From the NCBI GenBank assembly GCA_039026975.1, contig JBCCLI010000297.1, positions 1 to 8,265 on the forward strand: a DNA stretch of 8,265 nt. The letters run 5' to 3'. A program made the position numbers and the translations under genes. Positions 1-6,660 of the stretch are shown piece after piece. The DNA is from JBCBKZ01 sp039026975 (GTDB lineage Bacteria; Bacteroidota; Bacteroidia; J057). Position 1 is the first letter of the stretch. Every line of letters starts with the position of its first letter. Under the pieces are notes generated by a model that saw nothing but the letters and a program-made list of their open reading frames with translations, had not been told where the DNA came from and did not search any database.

Positions 1-1059
1 CTGGAATATGAACTCCTTCCTCAGGGAACCCTGGCTGAGGCCCTACGTGCAGGGGGAGCAGGGATAGGCGCTTTCTACACACCTACGGCTGCGGGAACGC
101 CATTAGCAGAAGGGAGAGAAACAAGAATCATCAATGGTATTGAGCAGGTATATGTCCAAGCCTTGAGGGGAAATGTAGCCTTTATACGTGCCTGGCAAGC
201 TGATGCTGCCGGAAATCTCCGCTACCGACTTACGGAAACTAACTTCAACAAAGCTATGGCCACAGCGGCAGACCTGGTCATAGCAGAAGTGGAAGAGATC
301 GTACCCGCAGGTGATATTCCGCCTGATCAGGTACATACACCGGGATGTTATGTAGACTATTTAGTAGAAGCCAAACTCACCCTGGAAGATCTAGGCTACT
401 CAGCTTCCGTAACGGCTGCCAGAAACCCCAATGCGACCAAGCTAACTATTGCCAAGAGAGCAGCCAAAGAATTGAAGAAAGGAGACATTGTCAACCTGGG
501 CATAGGTATTCCTACCTTTGTGGCAGACTTCATTTCCAAGGAAGATGGGGTCATTCTCCATTCTGAGAATGGGATGCTGGGTGTGGGACCAGCTCCCCAG
601 TCTGGAGGAGCTATGACCTACCCTGTCAATGCGAGCAAAAGTCCGGTAACGGCCCTACAAGGGAGTAGCTATTTTGACAGTGCAGACTCTTTCGGGATGA
701 TTAGAGGAAAGCATGTGACGGTAGCTTTAATGGGTGGTCTTCAGGTAGATGAACAGGGAAACCTGGCCAATTGGGCTGTCCCCGGAAAGCCTTTACTGGG
801 CGTAGGAGGTGCCATGGACTTAGCCAAAGGGGCACAGAAGCTCATCATCACCATGACCCACCTCAATAAGGATGGCTCACCTAAAATTGTGAAAGCGTGT
901 GATCTTCCCCTCACAGCTAAAGGAGTAGTAGATATAATCATTACTGATTTGGCTATTTTTCGGTTCCTGGAAGGTAACCTCACCTTAACCGAGCTTCAGA
1001 ATGGCGTTTCTCTAGAAGAGGTGAGACTAAAGACAGGAGCCGAATTTATAGCATTATGA
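1..1059 (+). CDS. Fused 3-oxoacid CoA-transferase, A+B subunits (SCOT type), 5' truncated by window edge
   Basis: The enzyme moves CoA between succinyl-CoA and a 3-oxoacid such as acetoacetate, in cytosolic ketone-body or ketoacid use. The frame is open from base 1, giving 352 visible residues before the TGA at 1057. The first ~110 residues are the C-terminal part of subunit A (RAGGAGIGAFYTPT, then MATAADLVIAEVEEIV and HTPGCYVDYLV). A short linker leads into subunit B (NLGIGIPTFVADF, SENGMLGVGP, NWAVPGK, GGAMDLAKGA). The Glu of the SENG motif (codon 565-567) matches the catalytic glutamate of the family that forms the glutamyl-CoA thioester. Family members with both halves fused are about 480-520 residues, so roughly 130-170 N-terminal residues lie outside the window. 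The TTG at 163 is not a start, because conserved subunit A sequence continues upstream in frame. Many bacteria encode A and B as separate genes; here they are one frame with no stop between them. The exact oxoacid substrate cannot be read from the sequence. Confidence 0.95.
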   Translation: MEYELLPQGTLAEALRAGGAGIGAFYTPTAAGTPLAEGRETRIINGIEQVYVQALRGNVAFIRAWQADAAGNLRYRLTETNFNKAMATAADLVIAEVEEIVPAGDIPPDQVHTPGCYVDYLVEAKLTLEDLGYSASVTAARNPNATKLTIAKRAAKELKKGDIVNLGIGIPTFVADFISKEDGVILHSENGMLGVGPAPQSGGAMTYPVNASKSPVTALQGSSYFDSADSFGMIRGKHVTVALMGGLQVDEQGNLANWAVPGKPLLGVGGAMDLAKGAQKLIITMTHLNKDGSPKIVKACDLPLTAKGVVDIIITDLAIFRFLEGNLTLTELQNGVSLEEVRLKTGAEFIAL

Positions 1060-1283
1060 ATGTTCAATGACTGAGTTTTGAATGGATGAATGTTGAGGTA
1101 GAGAAGAAAAATCTTTCCTCCAAGCCATATAAGTCCTCCTTTCTATTATTAACCTGTGAATGAGTATTGCTGATCAAGCCCGTAGAGCTGAAACCTTGGT
1201 AGAATAAAGCATTATCCATATGAGCCCTGTTAAGGGCGGCACCTAAGCAGAATGACGAGTGTTGAATGCTAGATATCAGATAT
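1057..1283. repeat. Degenerate TGAATGTT-type intergenic repeats in convergent spacer
   Basis: This 237-bp spacer between two convergent genes has no credible ORF. It holds imperfect copies of a TGAATGTT-like unit at 1057-1070 (TGAATGTTCAATGA), 1079-1098 (TTGAATGGATGAATGTTGAG) and 1260-1268 (TGTTGAATG). The last copy runs into AGATATCAGATAT at 1271-1283. The first copy begins inside the stop codon of the CoA-transferase and the last lies just past the sulfatase 3' end, so they sit at both edges of the spacer. I have an impression that similar short degenerate repeats occur between genes in Bacteroidota, but this is unverified. Chance similarity in AT-rich DNA is possible. Confidence 0.3.
1224..1237. 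other. GC-rich hairpin GCCCT-GTTA-AGGGC, possible transcript end
   Basis: A perfect 5-bp GC-rich stem with a 4-base loop lies 60 bp beyond the sulfatase stop and 165 bp beyond the CoA-transferase stop. In a convergent spacer it could stabilise or end transcripts from either side. No T-run follows on either strand, so it is not a canonical intrinsic terminator. Confidence 0.25.
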
Positions 1284-1296
1284 AGAGACTTATATT

Positions 1297-2931
1297 TTAC
1301 TTCGCTTGGTCATTCTCCAAAACATCATCAAGGTTACCAGCCCTTCCATTGATGGTTCCAAAATTAGTATCAGATATTTCTCGGTAAGCGGCTAAGTCAT
1401 GACCCTCTCCGTAAGTAGCTTGCAGTTCCGTCATCTGAGCCTTTAGCTCTTCTACCACTTCTGCATAGGCAGGATCATCTATGACATTATTCATCTGAGA
1501 AGGATCTTTCTCCAGATCATACAGCTCCCATACATCTATGCTGTAGTAGAAGTGTGCAAGGGTATATTTATCTGTTCGGATACCATAATGAGGCTGCACA
1601 TGGTGCCAGAAGGGGAACTCATAATAGTGGTAGTAAATAGACTGTCGCCAGTCAGCAGGGGTATTTCCTTCTAAGGCAGAGGCAAAACTTCTCCCATGCA
1701 TCTCTTGGGCTGTTTGTATGCCGGCTACATCCAACAAGGTCGGAGCAAAATCCACATTGGCAATTACATCCTCATTCATACTCCCCGCTTGTACGTGCCT
1801 AGGATACCTCACGATGAAAGGCATTCTCAAGGACTCTTCATAAATAAAGCGCTTATCAAAGAAATTATGTTCTCCCAGATAAAAACCCTGATCAGCAGTC
1901 AGCACAATCATGGTATTCTCAGATAAACCATTCTCTTCCAGATAGTCAATTACTCTTCCTATATTATCATCTACTGATTTCACACAGGCCAGGTAATCTT
2001 TGATATATTTCTGGTACCGCCACTTTCTTCCTTCCACTTCTCCCAGCCCTTCAGGATCTACAATTTCTCCTCTTTGCACACCGTAAAATCTCCACCTGAG
2101 AAGCTCCTCTGGACTTAGGTCCTCTGGGGGGGTCATCTTCATGTCTACCCTACTTAGAAAGTCCATGGTCATGTCTGTATCTCCCATAGTTAACTCTCTT
2201 CCTTCATAATCATCATCAAAATTATCCGGATAAGGCATTTCTATGTCATCCCATAAGGTTTCATATTTTTTGTCTGGTTCCCATGCACGGTGGGGCGCCT
2301 TGTACTGGAGTAGCATGAGGAAGGGTTTTTCCTGATCTCTCTTGGTACCCAGCCAGTCTAGGGCAAAATCTGTAGTGAGATTGGTAGCATAGCCTTCTTC
2401 CTTTACCCTTTCTCCATTATGGTTATAGACGGGATCCCAATACAGCCCCTGCTGGCCCGCTTCTACATGAAACTTAAACTCATCAAAGCCAACCGGTTCA
2501 GATCCTAGATGCCACTTCCCAAACAGGGAGGTCTGGTAACCATTTTGCTGAAAGGCCTGGGGAAAGGTCCATTTTGCAGTATCAAACTGACCTCCGTTGT
2601 GGTTTTTATAATATCCATTGACGTGGCTGTAATCTCCCGTGAGAATAGCTGCCCGACTAGGACCACAAATGGCATTGGTACACATCACATTTTGGAAGAG
2701 CATCCCTTCCTTAGCCAGCCTATCCATATTAGGAGTAGGGGCTATATCATCGTAGATTCCATTCTCATATATGCTGAGGGCCTGAGTGGTCATATCATCA
2801 GCCATGATGTAGATGATATTGGGAGCGGTTCCAATAACTTTCTCCTGAGTTTCTTCTTGCTCACAAGAAGTAAGGCCTACTGGCACAGATCCTAGTAGAA
2901 TAAGCAGTCCAAAAAGTTTCAATGTACGCAT
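1297..2931 (-). CDS. Type I (formylglycine) sulfatase, predicted surface lipoprotein
   Basis: A 544-residue sulfatase that hydrolyses a sulfate ester, probably on a sulfated glycan. Residues 1-23 form a lipoprotein signal with lipobox LTSC (lipidated Cys23). The acidic stretch EQEETQE after the Cys resembles the surface-export signals of Bacteroidota lipoproteins. Catalytic features are the metal ligands Asp45-Asp46 (MADD), the signature CGPSRAAILTG with Cys89 as the residue converted to formylglycine, Lys139 and His141 (GKWH), His214 (KAPHRAW), Asp347-Gln348 (TADQG) and Lys360. The motifs YKAPHRAWEP and DDDYEGR resemble sulfatases placed with N-acetylglucosamine-6-sulfatases (the SulfAtlas S1_11 neighbourhood), but substrate is a guess. 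Met1 is the only start that keeps the signal peptide; the next Met is residue 43. No maturase, SusC/SusD or glycoside hydrolase is in the window. Because the nucleophile is Cys, maturation could be by an FGE or an anaerobic maturase encoded elsewhere. Confidence 0.93.
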   Translation of the reverse strand: MRTLKLFGLLILLGSVPVGLTSCEQEETQEKVIGTAPNIIYIMADDMTTQALSIYENGIYDDIAPTPNMDRLAKEGMLFQNVMCTNAICGPSRAAILTGDYSHVNGYYKNHNGGQFDTAKWTFPQAFQQNGYQTSLFGKWHLGSEPVGFDEFKFHVEAGQQGLYWDPVYNHNGERVKEEGYATNLTTDFALDWLGTKRDQEKPFLMLLQYKAPHRAWEPDKKYETLWDDIEMPYPDNFDDDYEGRELTMGDTDMTMDFLSRVDMKMTPPEDLSPEELLRWRFYGVQRGEIVDPEGLGEVEGRKWRYQKYIKDYLACVKSVDDNIGRVIDYLEENGLSENTMIVLTADQGFYLGEHNFFDKRFIYEESLRMPFIVRYPRHVQAGSMNEDVIANVDFAPTLLDVAGIQTAQEMHGRSFASALEGNTPADWRQSIYYHYYEFPFWHHVQPHYGIRTDKYTLAHFYYSIDVWELYDLEKDPSQMNNVIDDPAYAEVVEELKAQMTELQATYGEGHDLAAYREISDTNFGTINGRAGNLDDVLENDQAK

Positions 2932-2936
2932 GCGAG

Positions 2937-2970
2937 GAAAATTATTAACGTCTGAGTTTCTTAAACCAAA
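2937..2970 (-). promoter_or_regulatory. Possible Bacteroidota-type promoter for the sulfatase gene
   Basis: On the minus strand TTTG (complement of 2967-2970) is followed after 22 bases by TAATTTTC (complement of 2937-2944). This is one mismatch from the Bacteroidota -7 consensus TAnnTTTG, with an acceptable spacing to the -33 TTTG. Transcription would then start almost at the ATG (2929-2931), leaving little or no leader. That is the main reason for low confidence. Confidence 0.22.
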
Positions 2971-2993
2971 AGAGCCATAGGCTAGCTATGGCT
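2965..2993 (-). terminator. Candidate intrinsic terminator of the acyl-CoA synthetase transcript
   Basis: A perfect 8-bp inverted repeat, AGCCATAG (2973-2980) and CTATGGCT (2986-2993), closes a 5-base loop. Read on the minus strand it lies 74 bp past the stop of the acyl-CoA synthetase and is followed by CTTTTGG, a short T-rich tail. This fits a weak rho-independent terminator that would insulate the sulfatase gene downstream. The T-run is only four bases long, so an operator is an alternative. Confidence 0.4.
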
Positions 2994-3066
2994 ACTTAGT
3001 TTATTTATGCGGTAGAGGTAAAATGCATTGTGTCTCTACTACTTTCCTTACCAACAAGATTTTCTA

Positions 3067-4617
3067 CTACATTTTCCGTAATTCTTTCTTGAGAATTTTT
3101 CCAGTAGCACTCATAGGGAGTGCCTCCACGAACTCTATCGCACGAGGGTATTTGTAGGCAGCTATATTTCCTTTGGTATATTCTTTTAGGTCATCCTCGG
3201 ATACTGATGTCCCGTCATTGAGAACCACGAAAGCTTTGATTTCTTCTCCCAGCTTCTCATCAGGAATTCCTATGACCGCAACCAGAGATACCGCCTCATG
3301 CTTAATCATTACCTCTTCTACTTCACGTGGGTAGACATTAAGCCCTCCGCGGATAATCATATCTTTAGTTCTGTCCACGATGTAGAAGAAGCCTTCTTCA
3401 TCTTTGATAGCTACATCTCCAGAATGTAGCCATCCATCTGTAATGGTTTCTGCATTAGCTTCCGGCTTCTTGTAGTAGCCTTTCATGACATTATGCCCTC
3501 TGTACCATAGCTCTCCCCTTTCTCCCTGGGGGACTTCATTTCCTTCTGAATCCACTAATTTTACTTCTACGCCCCAGACAGGTGTTCCTATAGAGCCAGG
3601 CTTTCTGCCTACTTTCAGCTGATTGAAGGTAACCACAGGAGAACCCTCAGACATACCATAACCCTCCAGGATAGGCACATTAAATCTTTTCTCAAAATCA
3701 TGTAGCACCTGCACGGGCAGGGAAGCCCCTCCTGATACGCACAGCCTAAGGTTCTTGGAAATTTCTGCGTAGTCAAACTCATCTCCCTTGTAAGAGACAA
3801 GCCCCCAGTACATGGTAGGTACCCCGGCAAAAACGGTTACCTTATGTTTCTGGAGTAAGCCAAATACTGATTGGGCATCGAACCTGGGCAGCAAAATATT
3901 GGTGCTACCTCTGAGAATGCCTGCATTCATGAGACAGGTCATAGCAAAGATGTGGAAGAGAGGAAGTACAATCAGCTGGGTATCATCAAACTCATCTCCC
4001 CCGAATAGATCTTTACAGATAATGGCATTCAGCATCATGTTAGAGTGCGACAACTCTGCTCCTTTAGGCCTACCCGTAGTACCTGAGGTGTAAATGATGA
4101 CAGAGCTATCTTCTGGACTGGTACGCACCGTTTCAAATTGTGGGGATTGACCAGCCATAAGAGATCCCAGGGTTTCTGTTCCTTCTATAGCGGAAGGCAT
4201 TTCCGCTTTAGGCATGATCATGAAAAAGTGCTCACATTGACTGGCTTCCTGGAAACCTGCATATCCCATCTTGCCCATAGGAAGTTCATCTGTCCCAACA
4301 AAGCAGAAATAGGCCTTAGCTTCACTATCACTCAGGTGGTAGGCTATTTCATCCTTTTTTAACAAGACACTGAGTGGAACCACTACCGCACCCGCTTTGA
4401 GAATACCAAAGTAAATTATGGGATAGTAAGGCAGGTTAAAACAACTGATAGCTACCTTATCTCCGGGTTGAATCCCTTTAGCTTTTAGCCCATTAGCTAC
4501 TTGGTTAGCGGCACCATTCACCTGGGCATAGTTCAGGGTGGTATCCATAAAGGTGAAAGCAGCTTTGGTAGGAAGACGACGAGCACTGTCTTCCAGAATA
4601 ACAGATAAATTCAGCAT
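3067..4617 (-). CDS. Long-chain fatty-acid-type acyl-CoA synthetase (AMP-binding)
   Basis: A cytosolic ligase of 516 residues that activates a carboxylic acid, probably a fatty acid, through an acyl-adenylate to its CoA thioester using ATP. All core motifs of the adenylate-forming family are present: the phosphate-binding loop YTSGTTGRPKG (176-186), EGYGMSEGSP (318-327), HSGD (398-401), the hinge region VDRTKDMIIRGGLNVYP (414-430) and the C-terminal PMSATGKILKKE (501-512) with catalytic Lys507. Length is normal and there is no signal peptide or membrane segment. The ATG at 4615-4617 lies 23 bp after the stop of the hotdog thioesterase, so the two are probably one transcript with the thioesterase first. 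No clear ribosome binding sequence is visible, as is usual in Bacteroidota. Chain length preference cannot be deduced; a medium-chain or aromatic-acid ligase is possible. Confidence 0.93.
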   Translation of the reverse strand: MLNLSVILEDSARRLPTKAAFTFMDTTLNYAQVNGAANQVANGLKAKGIQPGDKVAISCFNLPYYPIIYFGILKAGAVVVPLSVLLKKDEIAYHLSDSEAKAYFCFVGTDELPMGKMGYAGFQEASQCEHFFMIMPKAEMPSAIEGTETLGSLMAGQSPQFETVRTSPEDSSVIIYTSGTTGRPKGAELSHSNMMLNAIICKDLFGGDEFDDTQLIVLPLFHIFAMTCLMNAGILRGSTNILLPRFDAQSVFGLLQKHKVTVFAGVPTMYWGLVSYKGDEFDYAEISKNLRLCVSGGASLPVQVLHDFEKRFNVPILEGYGMSEGSPVVTFNQLKVGRKPGSIGTPVWGVEVKLVDSEGNEVPQGERGELWYRGHNVMKGYYKKPEANAETITDGWLHSGDVAIKDEEGFFYIVDRTKDMIIRGGLNVYPREVEEVMIKHEAVSLVAVIGIPDEKLGEEIKAFVVLNDGTSVSEDDLKEYTKGNIAAYKYPRAIEFVEALPMSATGKILKKELRKM

Positions 4618-4640
4618 AGTAATAGTAGTCCGTTAAAAAG

Positions 4641-5078
4641 TTATATATATCCTATTTCTTCAGTCAATTTAATCTTGCTTTTCATAAAGTTGCCTGTCCC
4701 AAAAGCTGCTTCCTTCCCCGCCTCATTTACTAAGGTAGCTTCTGCAATAAACAGCTGACTGGATTTAGTCTTTACCGTCCCTGTAGCTACAATCTTTCCC
4801 TTATTGACAGGCCTTATCAGGTGAATATTAAAAGAGGTGGTAAGCACAAATACATCTTTCACCATAGAATTTACTGCAAAAAAGGCCGCATCATCCAATA
4901 ATTTAAAATAGACAGAACCATGAATAGCTCCCAAAGCATGGAAATACTTGTCTGCAATAGTCAAGCTTATTGATGCTTGCCCTAAGTTAATTTCGCATTC
5001 GGTAGTATCAAAAATTTTCGTATTCACATTTGCCTGTAAATACATACGCCTAAGTTTTTCGAAGTGCTCAGTATTCAT
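4641..5078 (-). CDS. PaaI-like hotdog-fold thioesterase
   Basis: A 145-residue single hotdog domain. The family hydrolyses acyl-CoA thioesters, often aryl- or medium-chain, usually as dimers or tetramers in the cytosol. The diagnostic segment is ALGAIHGSVYFKLLDDAAFF (48-67), which matches the PaaI pattern with His53-Gly54 and the acidic residue at 62/63 where family members carry the catalytic Asp or Glu. The central strand region TTSFNIHLIRPVNKGKIVA (80-98) also fits the fold. Length is typical. The Met at 5078 was chosen because it is the first in frame; Met12 is a less likely alternative. The gene heads a probable two-gene operon with the acyl-CoA synthetase, so it may clear CoA from that enzyme's products or by-products. 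The physiological substrate is unknown. Confidence 0.88.
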   Translation of the reverse strand: MNTEHFEKLRRMYLQANVNTKIFDTTECEINLGQASISLTIADKYFHALGAIHGSVYFKLLDDAAFFAVNSMVKDVFVLTTSFNIHLIRPVNKGKIVATGTVKTKSSQLFIAEATLVNEAGKEAAFGTGNFMKSKIKLTEEIGYI

Positions 5079-5116
5079 GAGTGTAGAAGGATATCAACCA
5101 TCAGGACAGAAAAAAC

Positions 5117-5220
5117 AGCTATTTTAGATTAGCTTTTGTAAAAAGCTATGAGAACCTCATCTAATAGAGCCAGGGGATAGCTGAGACAATCCCAAACGCT
5201 ATCCTTAAGTTAGCTATTAT
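5117..5220. promoter_or_regulatory. Divergent spacer with clustered AGCTAT/ATAGCT motifs and two inverted repeats
   Basis: The 140-bp gap between the divergent thioesterase and acetyltransferase genes carries AGCTAT-like hexamers at about 5118-5123, 5144-5149, 5178-5183 and 5212-5217, with partial copies at 5129-5134 and 5198-5203. Two are arranged as inverted repeats: TAGCTTTT-GTA-AAAAGCTA (5130-5148) and GGATAGC(16 nt)GCTATCC (5175-5204), the latter ending 14 bp before the acetyltransferase ATG. TAGCTTTTG (5130-5138) also resembles a plus-strand -7 box, but no -33 TTTG stands at the right distance. The cluster could be operator sites for a regulator of one or both genes; none is identified. 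Confidence 0.35.
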
Positions 5221-5779
5221 GGACCATTTCCCTACTCTTTACACTGAAAGATTGATCCTCCGCAAAATGACTGTGGATGATATCCCCTCCCTACTGAAAC
5301 ATGTTAACAATAGGGCTATCACGGATCAAATCATAAACTTCCCTTATCCCTACCAGGAACCACAGGCTGTCTTTAGAATGAGTTATGTCCACCGAGGCTT
5401 TAAGAAAGGAGAGCGATTTGTATTTGCTATTACCCTGAAAGAGAAGAAAGAACTCATAGGAGAAATCAGCCTACATCTTGATAAGGCCCAACCTATAGCT
5501 GAAGTGGGCTATTGGGTAGGAGAACCCTTCTGGAATCAGGGAATAGTTACTGAAGCCCTTAAGCGTTTGCTTAGCTTTGGCTTTGAAGTAGTAGGGCTAG
5601 ATCTAATCTTTGCTACTTACAGCAAGGAGAATATCGCTTCTGGAAAAGTCCTACTCAAAAATGGTATGCAAATAGTGTCCCCTGGTCAGTACCATCCCAC
5701 TATCCATACCCCTACTCAGAAGGTAGTATCCTATCAGCTAACAAAGGAGGAGTACCATAAAACTAACTCAGCATCTTAG
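5219..5779 (+). CDS. GNAT-family N-acetyltransferase, RimJ/RimL type
   Basis: A 186-residue member of the acetyl-CoA-dependent N-acetyltransferases that modify protein N-termini or small-molecule amines. It opens with the hallmark YTERLILRKM (8-17) and contains ELIGEISL (78-85), the beta4 strand AEVGYWV (94-100), the acetyl-CoA pyrophosphate-binding motif WNQGIVTEALKRLL (105-118) and the late motif SKENIASGKVLLKNGM (135-150), where the Asn is typical. Within motif A the usual small residue after G-I/Y is Val110 rather than Ala or Gly, a minor deviation. Length is normal, and the ATG places the TERL motif about nine residues from the start, as is usual. The final 17 bp overlap the 3' end of the opposite-strand dehydrogenase. 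The target cannot be predicted; ribosomal-protein acetylation should not be assumed. Confidence 0.9.
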   Translation: MDHFPTLYTERLILRKMTVDDIPSLLKHVNNRAITDQIINFPYPYQEPQAVFRMSYVHRGFKKGERFVFAITLKEKKELIGEISLHLDKAQPIAEVGYWVGEPFWNQGIVTEALKRLLSFGFEVVGLDLIFATYSKENIASGKVLLKNGMQIVSPGQYHPTIHTPTQKVVSYQLTKEEYHKTNSAS

Positions 5780-6551
5780 TAATATCTGCTTGGGTAAGCA
5801 CCACTTTCATTTCCTTCACTTTCCCTCCTGTAACGTAGATGCCACTCCGGCTTTGGAACTCCTGATGAAAGGCAGCTTGATAAATCAATCTTGCTCCTTT
5901 ATCTGCAGATTGAAAGAATAGATTCCGGATCGGTAATAACCACTTGGGCATTCCACTTCCTTTGGTCATTTTAGTTTTACTAGCACCTGGATCTACGGAT
6001 ACTATTCGTAAGTTAGGTAATTCTTTTGCCAGAGCATTCATAAGAGCGACCAAAGCTGCCTTAGATTTTACATAAGATCCCATAAGCTTCACGAATTTCT
6101 TAGGTCTCTTAAGCTCTGCTAAATCTATGTCCTTTTGGTTGTGTAAATTGCTAGTAGCCGTACTTACCACAAAGGGCTTTTCAGCTTTATCCAGCATAGG
6201 GTTAAGGGCCTTAGTAAGCAGATAAGGGGCTAAGGCATTCACTTCAAACTGCATTTCATTTCCTTGTTCAGAATAGTATGCCTTGTCTGTTAACAAACCG
6301 GCATTATTGAACAGCCCATCTATATGCTCCCACCTTTGGGATATATCTTTAGCTACTTCAGCTATTTGGGTATGCTTACTTAGATCACATAAGAAAAAAT
6401 CAATCTTCTCTTCTTCACCTAGTATTTTTAGCGTCTCCTGTTTTCTACCTTCCGTTCTTACGATTAAGCCGAGCTGATGGCCTTCTGCCAGTAGCATTTT
6501 TGATAACTCAAGACCGATTCCTGAGTGTCCTCCTGTAAGCAAGTATTTCAT
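5763..6551 (-). CDS. Short-chain dehydrogenase/reductase (SDR), retinol-dehydrogenase-like layout
   Basis: A 262-residue NAD(P)-dependent oxidoreductase with a Rossmann fold. The cofactor loop TGGHSGIG is at 6-13, Asp56 sits in the CDLS motif, NNAG is at 82-85 and Asn105 is in EVNALAP. The likely catalytic Ser is 130 (or 134) in VVSTATS, with Tyr160 and Lys164 in YVKSK and PG at 188-189. Arg32 at the end of the second strand (LIVRTEGR) suggests NADP(H) preference. The Ser-Tyr distance of 26-30 residues is longer than in classical SDRs and resembles retinol-dehydrogenase/WWOX-type members. There is no signal peptide. It lies 109 bp downstream of the DUF763 gene on the same strand and overlaps the acetyltransferase tail-to-tail. 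The substrate is unknown. Confidence 0.9.
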   Translation of the reverse strand: MKYLLTGGHSGIGLELSKMLLAEGHQLGLIVRTEGRKQETLKILGEEEKIDFFLCDLSKHTQIAEVAKDISQRWEHIDGLFNNAGLLTDKAYYSEQGNEMQFEVNALAPYLLTKALNPMLDKAEKPFVVSTATSNLHNQKDIDLAELKRPKKFVKLMGSYVKSKAALVALMNALAKELPNLRIVSVDPGASKTKMTKGSGMPKWLLPIRNLFFQSADKGARLIYQAAFHQEFQSRSGIYVTGGKVKEMKVVLTQADITKMLS

Positions 6552-6584
6552 ACTGATGGGTTAATGTGGGAAAAGTGTACTATT

Positions 6585-6598
6585 GGAATAGCAATTCC
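6585..6598. promoter_or_regulatory. Short inverted repeat GGAAT-AGCA-ATTCC upstream of SDR gene
   Basis: A perfect 5-bp inverted repeat with a 4-base spacer sits 33 bp before the dehydrogenase ATG (6549-6551). Its position fits an operator in the promoter region. The arms are short and chance is a real alternative. No convincing TTTG/TAnnTTTG promoter pair could be placed around it. Confidence 0.18.
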
Positions 6599-6660
6599 TA
6601 GGGCATGTTACAAAAAGCTGAGCAGCCATAAAAAAAGGAGTTAACATTATGAACCTAGTT

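Noticed and set aside
163..165. TTG as start of the CoA-transferase
   Set aside because: Conserved subunit A sequence (GGAGIGAFYTPT) continues upstream in the same frame to base 1, so the gene starts outside the window.
2509..2895. Plus-strand ORF of 128 codons within the sulfatase gene
   Set aside because: It is antisense to a clearly conserved protein, has no recognisable domain, and is explained as a shadow reading frame.
1297..5078. Polysaccharide utilisation locus
   Set aside because: Only one sulfatase is present, with no SusC/SusD, glycoside hydrolase, transporter or regulator.
6630..6660. Run of seven A (T7 on the minus strand) downstream of DUF763 as an intrinsic terminator
   Set aside because: No stable stem precedes the T-run on the minus strand; only a 3-4 bp imperfect pairing can be drawn.
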